A stretch of DNA of 48,245 nt. It comes from Atopobiaceae bacterium. GTDB lineage: Bacteria > Actinomycetota > Coriobacteriia > Coriobacteriales > Atopobiaceae. Under the pieces are notes generated by a model. That model saw only the letters and a program-made list of their open reading frames with translations. It did no database searches and was not told the DNA's origin. Below, piece by piece: positions 8,868 to 17,765 of this stretch (position 1 is its first letter; every line of letters starts with the position of its first letter). Position numbers and translations under genes: made by a program. The stretch covers positions 1 through 48,245 of the forward strand of contig JAFWKQ010000064.1 of the NCBI GenBank assembly GCA_017545665.1, written 5' to 3'.

Positions 8868-9566
8868 ATGACGGACGGATTCAAACAGGAACGCATTACC
8901 AGGCGACAACTTTTGGGGGCAGCGGCCTCAATGGGCGTTGTGGCATTGGGAGCGGGATTGCTTTCGGGCTGCTCGTCGCGCAGCGGCGATTCCTCCTCTG
9001 CAAGCTCAACCTTGAGTGCCAAACAGGGCGAGGCCACCAGCTCTTCGTCGTCTTCGTCGCCCTCTTCGTCCTCAGCTGCTCCGACGCAGGGCACGGGCAA
9101 GGCGCTCGTGGCTGTGTTTTCGTGGTCGGGCAACACGCTCGGCGTTGCGAACCGCATTGTTGAGGATGCCCAGTTTGAGCTGTTTCGGATTGAGCCGGCT
9201 GTTGCCTATACGACGGACTACAACGAGATGCTGCAGGTTGCTCAGGACGAGCAGTCGCAGAACGCCATGCCCAAGATTGTGGGCAACGTGTCGAATTGGG
9301 ACGAGTACTCTACAATCTACCTAGGCTTTCCCACGTGGTGGGGCCATTTGCCCCAAATCGTGAAGAGCTTCTTGTCTGAGCACGATTGTGCGGGTAAGGT
9401 CGTGTATCCGTTCAACACGCACGGCGGTAGCGGCTTTGCGAGTTGTTTGAGCGATCTTGCTGCCGCATGTCCGAATGCAGACGTTCGAGAGGGGCTCTCG
9501 CTTATGGGCGACAGCGTCCAGTCCAGCACCTCGCAGGTCGACGACTGGGTGAAGAAGAATGCCTAG
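8868..9566 (+). CDS. Tat lipoprotein flavodoxin
   Basis: A 232-residue flavodoxin exported as a lipoprotein. The signal is TRRQLLGAAA...LLSGC, then a Ser-rich linker (about 38-70) that would hold the domain off the membrane. The flavodoxin domain has VFSWSGNTLGVANRI (phosphate loop), IYLGFPTWWGHLPQ (aromatic FMN loop) and NTHGGSGFASC. It is closely similar in layout to the C-terminal half of the preceding protein, suggesting duplication. An AAAGGAGAC ribosome site precedes ATG 8868. It would carry electrons outside the membrane, probably supplied by the downstream DUF4405 membrane protein. Confidence 0.9.
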   Translation: MTDGFKQERITRRQLLGAAASMGVVALGAGLLSGCSSRSGDSSSASSTLSAKQGEATSSSSSSSPSSSSAAPTQGTGKALVAVFSWSGNTLGVANRIVEDAQFELFRIEPAVAYTTDYNEMLQVAQDEQSQNAMPKIVGNVSNWDEYSTIYLGFPTWWGHLPQIVKSFLSEHDCAGKVVYPFNTHGGSGFASCLSDLAAACPNADVREGLSLMGDSVQSSTSQVDDWVKKNA

Positions 9567-9576
9567 GCGCCTAGGC
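9561..9576. other. Perfect 16-bp palindrome over the flavodoxin stop codon
   Basis: GCCTAGGCGCCTAGGC spans the TAG stop (9564-9566) and continues into the 24-base gap before the DUF4405 gene. It could be a small hairpin affecting translation coupling, or a protein site. No function can be assigned. Confidence 0.5.
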
Positions 9577-9590
9577 AGAAGGGATCGTGT

Positions 9591-10241
9591 GTGAAGGGCA
9601 ACAACAGAAAAGTGCTAAAGATCGCTGTGGACGTTGCGATGGCAGCGGTTCTGGTGGCCGTTATGGCAACGGCGCTGGTACAGGAGGTTCCCCACGAGTG
9701 GCTGGGCCTGGCGTTGTTCGTGCTTCTGATTGCGCACATCGTCCTTAACCGAAGGTGGTTGGGGTCGGTGTTTCGCGGCCGACACAACGTGGTGCGTATC
9801 TTGCAGATCGTTACTATCGCGGGGCTCCTTGTGTGCATGCTGGGACAGGTGGTAAGCAGTCTCGTTATATCAAAGCACGCGTTTGCCTTCTTGCCGGCGC
9901 TGCCGGGGGCGGCGTGGGCGCGAAGAGTGCACATGGTCTGCTCGTACTGGTCGTTCGTGCTCGCCTTTGCCCATGCGGGTTTGCATGTCCGCGCGCCGAG
10001 GAAGCTGCAGGCTTGGCAGGTGTGGGCCTTCCGCATCGTGTTCTTCGTCGTCGCTGCCTTTGGGGCGTATTCCTTCGTTCGCCTTGGACTGCCGGCGTAT
10101 CTTGCGGGACAGGTGCAGTTTGCGGCCGTGGATACTACAACACCATTGGGGCTCGTAATCGCGCAATATGCGAGCGTCGCAGTGTTGGTGACGGGTCTTT
10201 TCTACTACCTGCGCAAGGCGCTTAGTATCAAAAAAAGCTGA
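9591..10241 (+). CDS. DUF4405-type cytochrome-b-like membrane protein
   Basis: A 216-residue protein with about six hydrophobic helices. The His-containing segments match the DUF4405/flavinylation-associated cytochrome family: VPHEWLGLALFVLLIAHIV, RHNVVRI, RVHMVCSYW and LAFAHAGLH. Paired histidines on neighbouring helices suggest two hemes. In this family the protein passes electrons from the quinone pool to external flavoproteins. Here the two preceding genes encode lipoprotein flavodoxins, which fits. It starts with GTG 9591 after AGAAGGGA. The last codons (IKKS) and the TGA fall in a class II repeat at 10237. Heme binding is inferred from sequence pattern only. Confidence 0.8.
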   Translation: MKGNNRKVLKIAVDVAMAAVLVAVMATALVQEVPHEWLGLALFVLLIAHIVLNRRWLGSVFRGRHNVVRILQIVTIAGLLVCMLGQVVSSLVISKHAFAFLPALPGAAWARRVHMVCSYWSFVLAFAHAGLHVRAPRKLQAWQVWAFRIVFFVVAAFGAYSFVRLGLPAYLAGQVQFAAVDTTTPLGLVIAQYASVAVLVTGLFYYLRKALSIKKS

Positions 10242-10350
10242 CAAGTGACCTGTCCCCTTGTCATGCAGCCTATTCTGAGTACAAAGGGGACTGTCCCCTT
10301 TGTACCCAAGGTCAAGACTGGGCTAAAGGGGACTGTCCCCTTTGGCCCGG
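10237..10350. repeat. Cluster of one class II and two class I GGGGAC palindromes
   Basis: Class II (GCTGACAAG ... CCTTGTCA) at 10237-10263 overlaps the DUF4405 stop codon. Class I with GTACAAAGGGGAC arms is at 10279-10305. A second class I element, GGGCTAAAGGGGAC ... GTCCCCTTTGGCCC, is at about 10320-10350. They fill the whole intergenic space up to the TATAAT at 10356. Frames through the repeats give a spurious N-terminal extension to the next gene. Confidence 0.85.
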
Positions 10351-10355
10351 TTTCG

Positions 10356-10361
10356 TATAAT
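10356..10361 (+). promoter_or_regulatory. Candidate -10 box of the racemase-HAD gene
   Basis: TATAAT stands 34 bases before the ATG at 10395, directly after the repeat cluster. No convincing -35 hexamer is visible; the upstream bases belong to the class I palindrome. Confidence 0.45.
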
Positions 10362-10394
10362 GGGCGGGAATTGCCGGCGCTTAAGGAGAAGATC

Positions 10395-11363
10395 ATGCCC
10401 TCGCTACCCCTTGACTTCCAGGCAGACGTCCTACGAGTTGACTTGCAGCATATGGGCTGTTCGCGGGTTATCCTGCTGGGCAGTGAGGCCAGCATGGCTT
10501 CCGGTGGCCTGCGAACGGCGCTTGCCAAATGGGGCTTGCAGGTGTTTGTGCCGCCAGAGGCGGAGCGCGCATGGATTGCCAACCTTGCGTCCGTGCCGCC
10601 GAATAATACCGCCACGACAAGCATCGCTCGACTCCAAGCGCTTTTGGAAGACGGAGTGGAGCACGGCATTCAGGCAATCGTTGCCACGAACGACCGGCTT
10701 GCCTCCATGGTGCAAGCCTGCGACCTGCCCGTTCCCTCGCTCGCCTACGATTCGCGGGGGAGTGTGGTTCGACTGAAGAACGTCGTATTCGACATGGGTG
10801 GGGTTCTTTTTCGATGGGACCCCCTTGCCATGGCGCGTCGCGTTTGCGATTCCGAAGACGATGCCCAGCTTTTGTCGCAGGCCGTGTTCGGCTCGCAGGA
10901 ATGGGTGTGGCAGGATGCCGGTGCGGTGGGCGAAAAGACGGTTGCCTGGACGTCCAAGACGCGCGTTCCGCATCGGCTGCATAAGAGCGTAGACAAACTC
11001 GTGTACCACTGGCACGACCATCGCGTCCACGTTGCTGGCATGGAAGAACTTATCCGCGATTTGAAGGGAGCCGGGTTCGGCATCTATTTGCTCTCGAACG
11101 CGGGCGAGTCATTTGCGCGCTACGAGGCGCAGCTTCCCGCACGCGCGTGCTTTGACGGCACGGTGGTGTCGTGCTACGAGCACTTGGTTAAGCCCGACGA
11201 GCGCATTTATCGCATTCTGCTTCAGCGCTTTGGGCTCGAGGCGGGGGAGTGCCTGTTCGTCGACGACACGTTGCGCAACGTATATGGCGCGCGACGCGTG
11301 GGAATGCGCGCCTATCACTTTGCCGAGGACGTAGACGTCCTGCGTGCCGCCCTGCTGGAATAG
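10395..11363 (+). CDS. Asp/Glu-racemase-like half domain fused to HAD hydrolase
   Basis: A 322-residue protein. The first 115 residues resemble the C-terminal half of aspartate/glutamate racemases: ILLGSEASMASGGLRTAL, GLQVFVPPEAE and a final LPVPSLAYDS. The catalytic GCTE-type loop is replaced by IVATNDR, so racemase activity is unlikely. The C-terminal 200 residues are a subfamily IA HAD phosphatase: VFDMGGVLF (nucleophile Asp), YLLSNAG, KPDERIY and FVDDTLRN. The true start is ATG 10395 after TTAAGGAGAAG; a longer in-frame version begins in repeats and is rejected. The substrate is unknown. Downstream, 126 bases separate it from the XRE regulator. Confidence 0.8.
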   Translation: MPSLPLDFQADVLRVDLQHMGCSRVILLGSEASMASGGLRTALAKWGLQVFVPPEAERAWIANLASVPPNNTATTSIARLQALLEDGVEHGIQAIVATNDRLASMVQACDLPVPSLAYDSRGSVVRLKNVVFDMGGVLFRWDPLAMARRVCDSEDDAQLLSQAVFGSQEWVWQDAGAVGEKTVAWTSKTRVPHRLHKSVDKLVYHWHDHRVHVAGMEELIRDLKGAGFGIYLLSNAGESFARYEAQLPARACFDGTVVSCYEHLVKPDERIYRILLQRFGLEAGECLFVDDTLRNVYGARRVGMRAYHFAEDVDVLRAALLE

Positions 11364-11423
11364 GGGCGGAGTGGAACCGTGAAAAATGCCCGTGCCAAGC
11401 GCAACAGCGCAACCAACCGTTGC

Positions 11424-11452
11424 GTGACAACCCCTAACGCTGCCTCTACGCT
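11424..11452 (+). promoter_or_regulatory. Candidate promoter of the XRE gene
   Basis: GTGACA (11424-11429), a 17-bp spacer and TACGCT (11447-11452) precede ATG 11490 by about 37 bases. The -35 and spacer length match those proposed for the leader-Hint gene at 28384. Confidence 0.45.
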
Positions 11453-11489
11453 GTTCTTGTAAATGGAAGAACAGACGAGAGGAGCAAAC

Positions 11490-12308
11490 ATGGGAGTTGG
11501 CAAGACCATTCAGAGTGCGCGCAAGAGGGCTGGCCTTACGCAGGAGCAGCTTGCGGCAGAGGTTTATGTTACGCGTCAGGCGGTGAGCCGATGGGAAAAC
11601 GGTGAGAGCGAACCGAGCATCGACATGCGCAAGCTGCTGGCGAGTGTTTTGGATGTGCCGGTAACCGACCTGTTCGATTTGCCCGAGGGTCGTACCTGCC
11701 AATGCTGCGGCACGCCCTTTGACGTGCCGAACATGCCCTTTGGCACGAATGCGGACGGGACCCAGAATCCCGACTATTGCGGATGGTGCTACCAAAACGG
11801 CGAGTTTACCAGTACTGGCCTCGACGAGATCATAGAGCGCAACGTCCCCTACCTCATGCAGGCCACAAACTACTCGCAGGAGGAGGCGGTCTCGTTTATG
11901 GGAGCGCTTTTGCCCACGCTCAAACGGTGGAGCAATACGAGGAACGGCAACGTGGCCGCCAACCTTAAGAGAAGCTCCTTGTATGTGTGCCCCAGCTGCT
12001 CAAACGTGGTGTGGTCGGCGGGGGAGGCTACGGTGAGCTGCTGCAATGGCGTGCTCGAGCCGCTGCATGCAAAAAGGAACGCTCACATTTTGGACGCGAC
12101 GGTTGAGGTGGTGGACGGCTGCCAACGCGTGCACATAAACCATCCCATGACCAAGGGGGATTATCTGCTGTTTATTGCGGCCATAGGAGACGACCTCGTG
12201 AGGATAAGGCGGCTCTACCCCGAGCAGGAGGCGCGTGCCGAGTTCCATTTGCAGGGGCCTTGTACGGTGTATGCATATGGCAGCGCCTGCGGTTTGGTGG
12301 AGCTCTAA
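11490..12308 (+). CDS. XRE-family regulator with zinc-ribbon domain
   Basis: A 272-residue DNA-binding protein. The N-terminal HTH_3 domain (about 1-60) is clear: IQSARKRAGLTQEQLAAEV and TRQAVSRWENGESEPS. A putative zinc ribbon follows, with CQCCGTPF and NPDYCGWCYQNGEF. A second Cys set appears as CPSCSNVVW and SCCNGV, giving two possible metal sites. The C-terminal domain is mostly beta and unassigned. ATG 11490 follows GAGAGGAG; an upstream ATG at 11463 has no ribosome site. It may sense metal or redox state through its cysteines. Its target is unknown. Confidence 0.85.
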   Translation: MGVGKTIQSARKRAGLTQEQLAAEVYVTRQAVSRWENGESEPSIDMRKLLASVLDVPVTDLFDLPEGRTCQCCGTPFDVPNMPFGTNADGTQNPDYCGWCYQNGEFTSTGLDEIIERNVPYLMQATNYSQEEAVSFMGALLPTLKRWSNTRNGNVAANLKRSSLYVCPSCSNVVWSAGEATVSCCNGVLEPLHAKRNAHILDATVEVVDGCQRVHINHPMTKGDYLLFIAAIGDDLVRIRRLYPEQEARAEFHLQGPCTVYAYGSACGLVEL

Positions 12309-12395
12309 CGGAAGGGTATCCTAATGGGGCCCGGGTTGCGCACGCATGCCGGGCCATAGTCTTAGGTCAGACATCCTAGAGGGCGGCGAATAGAA

Positions 12396-12776
12396 ATGTG
12401 GAAACGGCTCAAGGCGTGGCGTGACAAGATCCAGGCGCTTCTAGACGCCAACGATCCCGCAACTGATTGGGAGGCCGTGAGGAGCGAACACCTGGTGCAG
12501 ATTTCCATCTTCCAGCACGAGCGGCTCATCCATCTGCTGGTGACGCTCGCGTTCGCGCTCATGGAACTCGTGAGCGCCGTGGTAACGATCCTTTTCACGC
12601 AGCTCTTTACGGCGGCGCTTTCGTTTTTGTTCCTCGTCCTGCTCGTGCCCTACATCGTGCATTACTATCACCTGGAAAATGGTACGCAGGCGCTCTATGC
12701 GCAGTACGACGAGCTGGCGCGAAGAGCCGATGGGTACAAAGGGGACAGTCCCCTTTGTACCCAAAACGGGGTTTAG
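12396..12776 (+). CDS. Small two-helix membrane protein with repeat-derived tail
   Basis: A 126-residue protein with an amphipathic N-terminus (WKRLKAWRDKIQALLD) and two hydrophobic segments (about 45-65 and 68-88). No family is recognised. The C-terminal residues YKGDSPLCTQNGV are encoded by a class I palindrome at 12732-12762, which probably replaced the original 3' end. GAGGGCGG precedes ATG 12396 by about nine bases. The stop overlaps by four bases the convergent lipoprotein stop at 12773. Confidence 0.65.
   Translation: MWKRLKAWRDKIQALLDANDPATDWEAVRSEHLVQISIFQHERLIHLLVTLAFALMELVSAVVTILFTQLFTAALSFLFLVLLVPYIVHYYHLENGTQALYAQYDELARRADGYKGDSPLCTQNGV
12732..12762. repeat. Class I palindrome inside a coding sequence
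   Basis: Perfect arms GGGTACAAAGGGGAC with a central A, 31 bp. It lies within the last codons of the small membrane-protein gene, in phase to read through and add 13 foreign residues. Confidence 0.85.
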
Positions 12777-13321
12777 TCGGAGCTGGATGATTGCCCGGCT
12801 TCTCCCACGCTATTGTTTGCAATGGCCTGAGCCATGTTCTTGCGAACTGCTGTGAGGTCCTTCTCAACAGCCAGCGTGGCATCGCCGTTGTCGCTAAACC
12901 CTATCTTGACTTCGCCCGTCTGCGCATTTCTCTCTGGCGTGGTGTACGTTATTACGATGCCCGTTTCGGTATCGGTGAGCGTGCATGTGCCGTCCTTCTC
13001 AACAAACTCGCCGCTGTAGAAAGTGGCAACGCCAGATGCGGCGTCCTTGAAAACAATCGTGGCAAAGGTCTTGTCCGTATCCTTGGGCCTGCTCTCAATG
13101 TAGAGCACGCCAAATGATCCGTCGTTGGTGGCACCCTCCGCGCCCCATTCGGCAATTGAGGGGTCAACGGCCAGCGAGACTTCGGACGAGCTGCTTTGTG
13201 ACGAGCTGGATACCTCGGAGCTGGACGAACTGCTTGTTTGCTGGTTGCCGCAGGCGACAAGCCCTGGCGCAATTGCGAGCGTGGCTGCGGCCACAAGCGC
13301 TGCGAACTTCGATTTAACCAC
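12773..13321 (-). CDS. Ser-rich lipoprotein of unknown function
   Basis: A 182-residue secreted lipoprotein. A GTG at 13321 is preceded by AGAAGGG with seven bases between, and is a better start than the distant upstream ATG. VKSKFAALVAAATLAI and the lipobox GLVACGN form the signal. A Ser/Glu linker (about 28-50) leads to a compact domain of about 125 residues with alternating beta strands (FGVLYIESRPKDTDKTFATI, TGIVITYTTP, GEVKIGFSDNGDATL). No family is recognised. The gene faces the small membrane protein, with overlapping stop codons. The 13322-13610 stretch upstream shows no further gene. Confidence 0.75.
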   Translation of the reverse strand: MVKSKFAALVAAATLAIAPGLVACGNQQTSSSSSSEVSSSSQSSSSEVSLAVDPSIAEWGAEGATNDGSFGVLYIESRPKDTDKTFATIVFKDAASGVATFYSGEFVEKDGTCTLTDTETGIVITYTTPERNAQTGEVKIGFSDNGDATLAVEKDLTAVRKNMAQAIANNSVGEAGQSSSSD

Positions 13322-13610
13322 GGTTATGCCCTTCTCTCGTGCATCGCATGCAAGAACAAAAAAAGTGTAGACCAAGAGTGTCGCTTTTGCAAAAACCGAG
13401 GCACGGCAAATCAAAAGTCGTCCTGCCAACCTTGTCCTCCACTCGCAAATCATTTCGATAAATTGGGCGCGTTCCCCGAAAAATGGCCAACAACATCACT
13501 ATTCTTTGACTCAGAGTTTTATGATGCGCAGAGCACCTGCAACGAACGAGTACGTTGCTGATTTATGTTGACTTGCATCACATATGAGACCTTACAAAGT
13601 GGGGAGAGAC

Positions 13611-16543
13611 ATGTACAGGTCGTTGGTCACGCGCACTGGAAGAGCTTTGCTGCTGGCATTGCTCTGCGCGGTAGCGCTTGTTGTGGCAGCGCCTTCCCTT
13701 GCAAATGCGCAGGAGTCGAATGGAAAGGTCGTGCGCGTTGGCTGGTACGATTCGGCCTTCCATAAAAGGACGGGTTCGGAAGACGCTCGGGCTACGGCTA
13801 CGAGTACCAGCAACGCATTGCCACCTATACCGGCTGGACTTACGAATACGTAGAGGGCGGTTGGTCGGAGCTGTATGAAATGCTGGCCGAGGGCAAGATC
13901 GACCTGTTGAGCGACGTGTCCTATACCGAGGAGCGTGCCAAGCAGATTCTGTACTCAGCCGAGCCAATGGGCTCGGAGGGATACCACGTCTTCATTACCC
14001 CCACCAACAACGAGATAAAGCCAGACGACTTTTCCACCTTTAACGGCAAGCGTTTGGGCGTAAACAAAAACAGCATCCAAGAGAAGCTCTTTGTTGAGTG
14101 GGCGCAAAAGCACGACGTCCACCCCGAAATCGTGGAGCTTACGGCAAAGACCCCCGAACTCCTGGACATGCTTGCCAAAGACGAGATCGACATGCTGGTT
14201 ACCCTGGATACCTACGGAAACTCAGCAGACGTGGTGCCGGTGTGCAAGATTGGGTATGCGTAGTCGTTCTTTGGCATAAGCAAGAGTCGGCCAGACATCA
14301 AGCGCGAACTCGATATTGCCATGAACCGCAACCTGGAGGATAACCGCGACTACAACCTGCAGATGGCCGAAAAATTCAATCGTGCGAGTTCGGTGAATCG
14401 GTTCCTAACCGACGATGAGCAAGACTGGCTTGCCAATCACGGCGCTATTCGCGTGGGATATCGCGACGATTTCCTTCCCTATAGCGACTGCGACGAGAGC
14501 GGCAAGCTAGTGGGCGCCCTCTCGGACTATCTTGCGCAGGCAAAGGACGCCGAGAAGAACGCCGAGCTCAACTTTGAGACTCGCCCGTTCAAGACGACCA
14601 AAGAGGCCCTGGAGGCCTTGGCAAAAAACGAGGTAGACTGCGTGTTTCCCATTAGCTTGAGTGCGTATGACGGAGAGCAGGAAAACATCATCATTACGGA
14701 CCCCGTGGTAAGAACCGAAATGTATGCGGCCATGCGCGCGGCGGATCACGAGGGCATATCGCCAGACAAGGAAATGAAGGTCGCCGTCCTAAACGGGCAT
14801 CCCAGTCACGTGTCCTTTATTAAGGACCATTTCCCCAAATGGAAGCCTGCGTACTACAACAACAATGCCGAGTGCTTTAAGGCGGTGGGCGAGGGTGCCG
14901 CAGACTGCACCTTGGTAAGCAACTATCGAATCAATCGCGTCAACGACCTGTGTTCCGAGATCGGGCTTGTAACCCTTGCTACGGGCGAGACCATGGATTT
15001 GGCATTTGTCACGAACCGTGAGGACGATTGCCTGTATTCGATTCTGAACAAGGTCACACGCTACGTCCCCGAATCCGCCATGAACTCCGCGCTAACCAAC
15101 TATGGCTTTAGGGACGAGAAGGTCTCCGTTGGTGAATTTCTAAGGGATAACCTCGTGTCTTTTATTGCGGTGGTGGCGGTTGTTGCCGTTGTGATTCTTG
15201 TGCTGGTGCTCAGGAACATGAAGGCGGAGGCAAGGGTGGCCGAGGGCAACCAGATAATCTCCGAGGCGGAGCGCGATCAGCTTACCAACCTGTATAACTG
15301 GAACTTCTTCCTCGTGTACGCCAACCGAATCCATCGCGAAGAGCCCACCCGACCGATGGATGCCGTCGTTATGAACATCGATCGGTTCCACTCCATTAAC
15401 GCGTTGCATGGCCGAGACTTCGGCGACCGCGTTTTGCGCCAGTTGGGCGATCAGGTACGGGGTTTCCTGGGCAACACGAATGGCATTGCAAGTCGCTTTG
15501 AGTCGGATCGCTTTGACATCTTCTGCGACCATCGGGAGGACTGGCAGGCACAGTTCGTGCACTTCCAACGGGAAATGAACAAGACGTTCCACAATGCGGG
15601 GATTCATCTGCGCATGGGCGTGCAGCCCTGGCGGGAGGGAATGGAACCCGTGTTGCAGTTCGACCGCGCACGCACCGCCTGCAACAAGTCACGTGGAAAC
15701 TACGCGGCACAAGCCGTTATCTACGACACGGAAATGGAAAAGCGCGAAGAGCGCGACCAGCGCCTTCTAAACGATTTGGGCGCCGCTCTCGAGCGAGGTG
15801 AGTTTGAGGTTTACTACCAGCCCAAATACGACATCCAAACGGAGCGACCCACACTCTCGAGCGCCGAGGCACTCGTTCGCTGGCGCCATCCCGAGTTGGG
15901 CCTCATTCCTCCTGCGGAGTTCATCCCCCTGTTTGAGCGTAGTGGTCAGATTAGCGCGCTCGACAACTATGTATGGGAAGAGGCTGCGCGGCAGACCGCT
16001 GCGTGGCGTGACCGATACGGTACGACCTTGCCGGTTTCGGTTAACCTCTCGCGCGTTGACGTGTTTGATCCCGAATTGAATACCAAATTGGACAAGATCG
16101 TTACTGCGCATGGCCTGAGTTACAGCGACCTCAAGCTGGAGGTCACGGAGTCTGCCTATACCGAGAACGCGGACCAGCTCATTAAGGTTATCGAGAAGCT
16201 CCGAGGCAAGGGCTACCAAATCGAGATGGACGACTTTGGCTCCGGCTACTCCTCTCTCAACATGCTCTCGTCTATGCCCGTCGATATTATAAAAATGGAC
16301 ATGGCCTTTATTCACAACATCGAACACAGCGAGAAGGATCTGCGCTTGGTGGAGCTTATCGTGGACATTGCCCACTATCTTGACGTACCCGTAATTGCCG
16401 AGGGCGTGGAGACTAAGAACCAGCTGGATCTGCTCAGGGAGGCGGGATGCAATCTGGTGCAGGGATACTACTTCTCCCGTTCGTTGCCCGCAGACGAGTT
16501 CGAGCAGAAGGTTTTTGGCGGCAAGGCTTTGCCAAAAAGCTGA
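13611..16543 (+). pseudogene. SBP3-SBP3-GGDEF-EAL signalling protein, frameshift and amber stop
   Basis: The gene originally encoded about 977 residues. A signal peptide (ALLLALLCAVALVV) is followed by two tandem bacterial SBP family 3 sensor domains, a membrane helix (SFIAVVAVVAVVILVLVL), a degenerate GGDEF and an EAL domain. The GGDEF site reads FESDRFDIF, so no cyclase activity is expected. EAL residues are intact: SAEALVRWRHP, VNLSRVD, LEVTES, MDDFGSGYSS, VIAEGVET and VQGYYFSR. Two lesions separate the parts. One base is missing in the A-run at 13764-13767 after SAFHK, and an in-frame TAG lies at 14261-14263 before SFFGISKSRPDIK. Both flanks stay homologous to the family. ATG 13611 follows GGGGAGAG. 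The stop lies in a class II repeat. Confidence 0.85.
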
Positions 16544-16595
16544 CAAGTGACCTGTCCCCTTGTCAGCTGACAAGTGACCTGTCCCCTTGTCAGCT
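16538..16595. repeat. Two tandem class II palindromes
   Basis: Two copies in the same orientation (16538-16568 and 16565-16595) share an AGCT. Each has arms AGCTGACAAG and CTTGTCAGCT around an 11-base centre. The A-run before and T-run after the pair would suit a bidirectional terminator. The first copy provides the TGA of the EAL pseudogene. Confidence 0.9.
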
Positions 16596-16643
16596 TTCGC
16601 GTAGAATATGCATCAATGTAATCTAAACGAAGGGTATGCGACT

Positions 16644-17681
16644 ATGAAAAGAATGCTGGCAATAGTGACGGTGTGTACGGCGTTGTGTGTGGCGCTCGCT
16701 GGGTGTGGGGTTGCGGCAACATCGTCCTCTTCCTCACCATCGTCTTCCTCCACGGCACAGGCACAGGGCATCGACTACCTGGCCCTGGTGAACAAGCTCA
16801 ATCCCTTGCCCCAGGGCTGGGAGGAAGCGCTTCAAATTACGGAGGTCAAGAATTCCCTGGGCAGTGACGTAAAGGTTGAGAAGAAGGCGTACGAAGCCTA
16901 CCAAAAGCTCAAGGAAGACCTCGAGAAAGAGGGCGTCAAGGTGGATCTGGACTCGGCCTATCGCAGCGTTGCCGAGCAGCAAAAGATTATGGACGACTTT
17001 ACCAAGGAGAAGGGTGCCGACTACGCCAAGAAGACCGTCGCCACACCTGGATACTCCGAGCACCATACGGGACTGGCCTTGGACTTGTACCTTAACATCG
17101 ATGGCAAGGACGTTTACGAGAACGACGAGATGATAAAGCATCCCGAGGTTTGGGAGAAGATTCACGCCAAGCTGGCCGACTATGGCTTTATCCTGCGCTA
17201 TCTCGAAGGCGCCGAGCACATTACGGGCTACGGCTACGAGCCTTGGCACATTCGCTACCTCGATGACCCCACCATCGCCAAGGAAATCAAGGACAAGGGC
17301 ATCACCTTCGAGGAGTACAAGGCGGGCAAGACGTATCCCACAGTTACGTACGACTATGGTCAGTCGAACCTCTATACCACCGAGGAGCTTGAGCAGGCAG
17401 CCATTCAAGTGAAGTGCGAGTTCGCCACGTTCGCAGGTTGCGAGCTTCACAACCTGCGCTATGCGGGCGACGAGTACAACACCAAGGAGAATCTGGATTG
17501 GCTGAAGGGTCTCGACAACAATGCGAACTACGTCCAGGTTGCCAAGATCCTCACCGACTTCCATTCTCCCGTCGAAGGTGGCGGTGCCTGGGAGGCAGAC
17601 AAGGAGATGAAGGACTACGAGTGGTGGCTTGCGCGCGAGGAGGGCAAGGGCTGGCAGCTCGTTAGCTTTGGCTACAACTGA
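16644..17681 (+). CDS. M15 (VanY/DacB-like) peptidase lipoprotein
   Basis: A 345-residue exported zinc peptidase. MKRMLAIVTVCTALCVALAGC is a lipoprotein signal, followed by a Ser linker. The D-Ala-D-Ala carboxypeptidase domain shows DSAYRSVAEQQKI, PGYSEHHTGLALDL (zinc His and Asp) and YEPWHIRYLD (catalytic Glu, zinc His). It would trim peptidoglycan stem peptides outside the membrane. About 120 further residues (after TFEEYKAG) form an extra domain not usual for the family. ATG 16644 fits the signal peptide; GAAGGG lies about nine bases upstream. It is flanked by repeats and a terminator hairpin, so it is probably monocistronic. Confidence 0.9.
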   Translation: MKRMLAIVTVCTALCVALAGCGVAATSSSSSPSSSSTAQAQGIDYLALVNKLNPLPQGWEEALQITEVKNSLGSDVKVEKKAYEAYQKLKEDLEKEGVKVDLDSAYRSVAEQQKIMDDFTKEKGADYAKKTVATPGYSEHHTGLALDLYLNIDGKDVYENDEMIKHPEVWEKIHAKLADYGFILRYLEGAEHITGYGYEPWHIRYLDDPTIAKEIKDKGITFEEYKAGKTYPTVTYDYGQSNLYTTEELEQAAIQVKCEFATFAGCELHNLRYAGDEYNTKENLDWLKGLDNNANYVQVAKILTDFHSPVEGGGAWEADKEMKDYEWWLAREEGKGWQLVSFGYN

Positions 17682-17712
17682 TTCCCGAGGATAAGGGAAC
17701 GATGTTTGAGGG

Positions 17713-17754
17713 GGTGCGCCCTTGGGTACGTCGAGACGTGCCCAAGGGCGCACC
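17713..17754. terminator. Strong hairpin between convergent genes
   Basis: A 14-bp stem starting GGTGCGCCCTTGGG continues, after one T-G pair, with ACGTC/GACGT around a GA loop. It lies between the convergent M15 and histidine kinase genes, and could terminate both. No clear T-run follows. Confidence 0.7.
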
Positions 17755-17765
17755 GCTTGTGTACC

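Noticed and set aside
10245..10394. N-terminal extension of the racemase-HAD protein
   Set aside because: These 50 codons are translated class I and II repeats; a strong ribosome site precedes the ATG at 10395.
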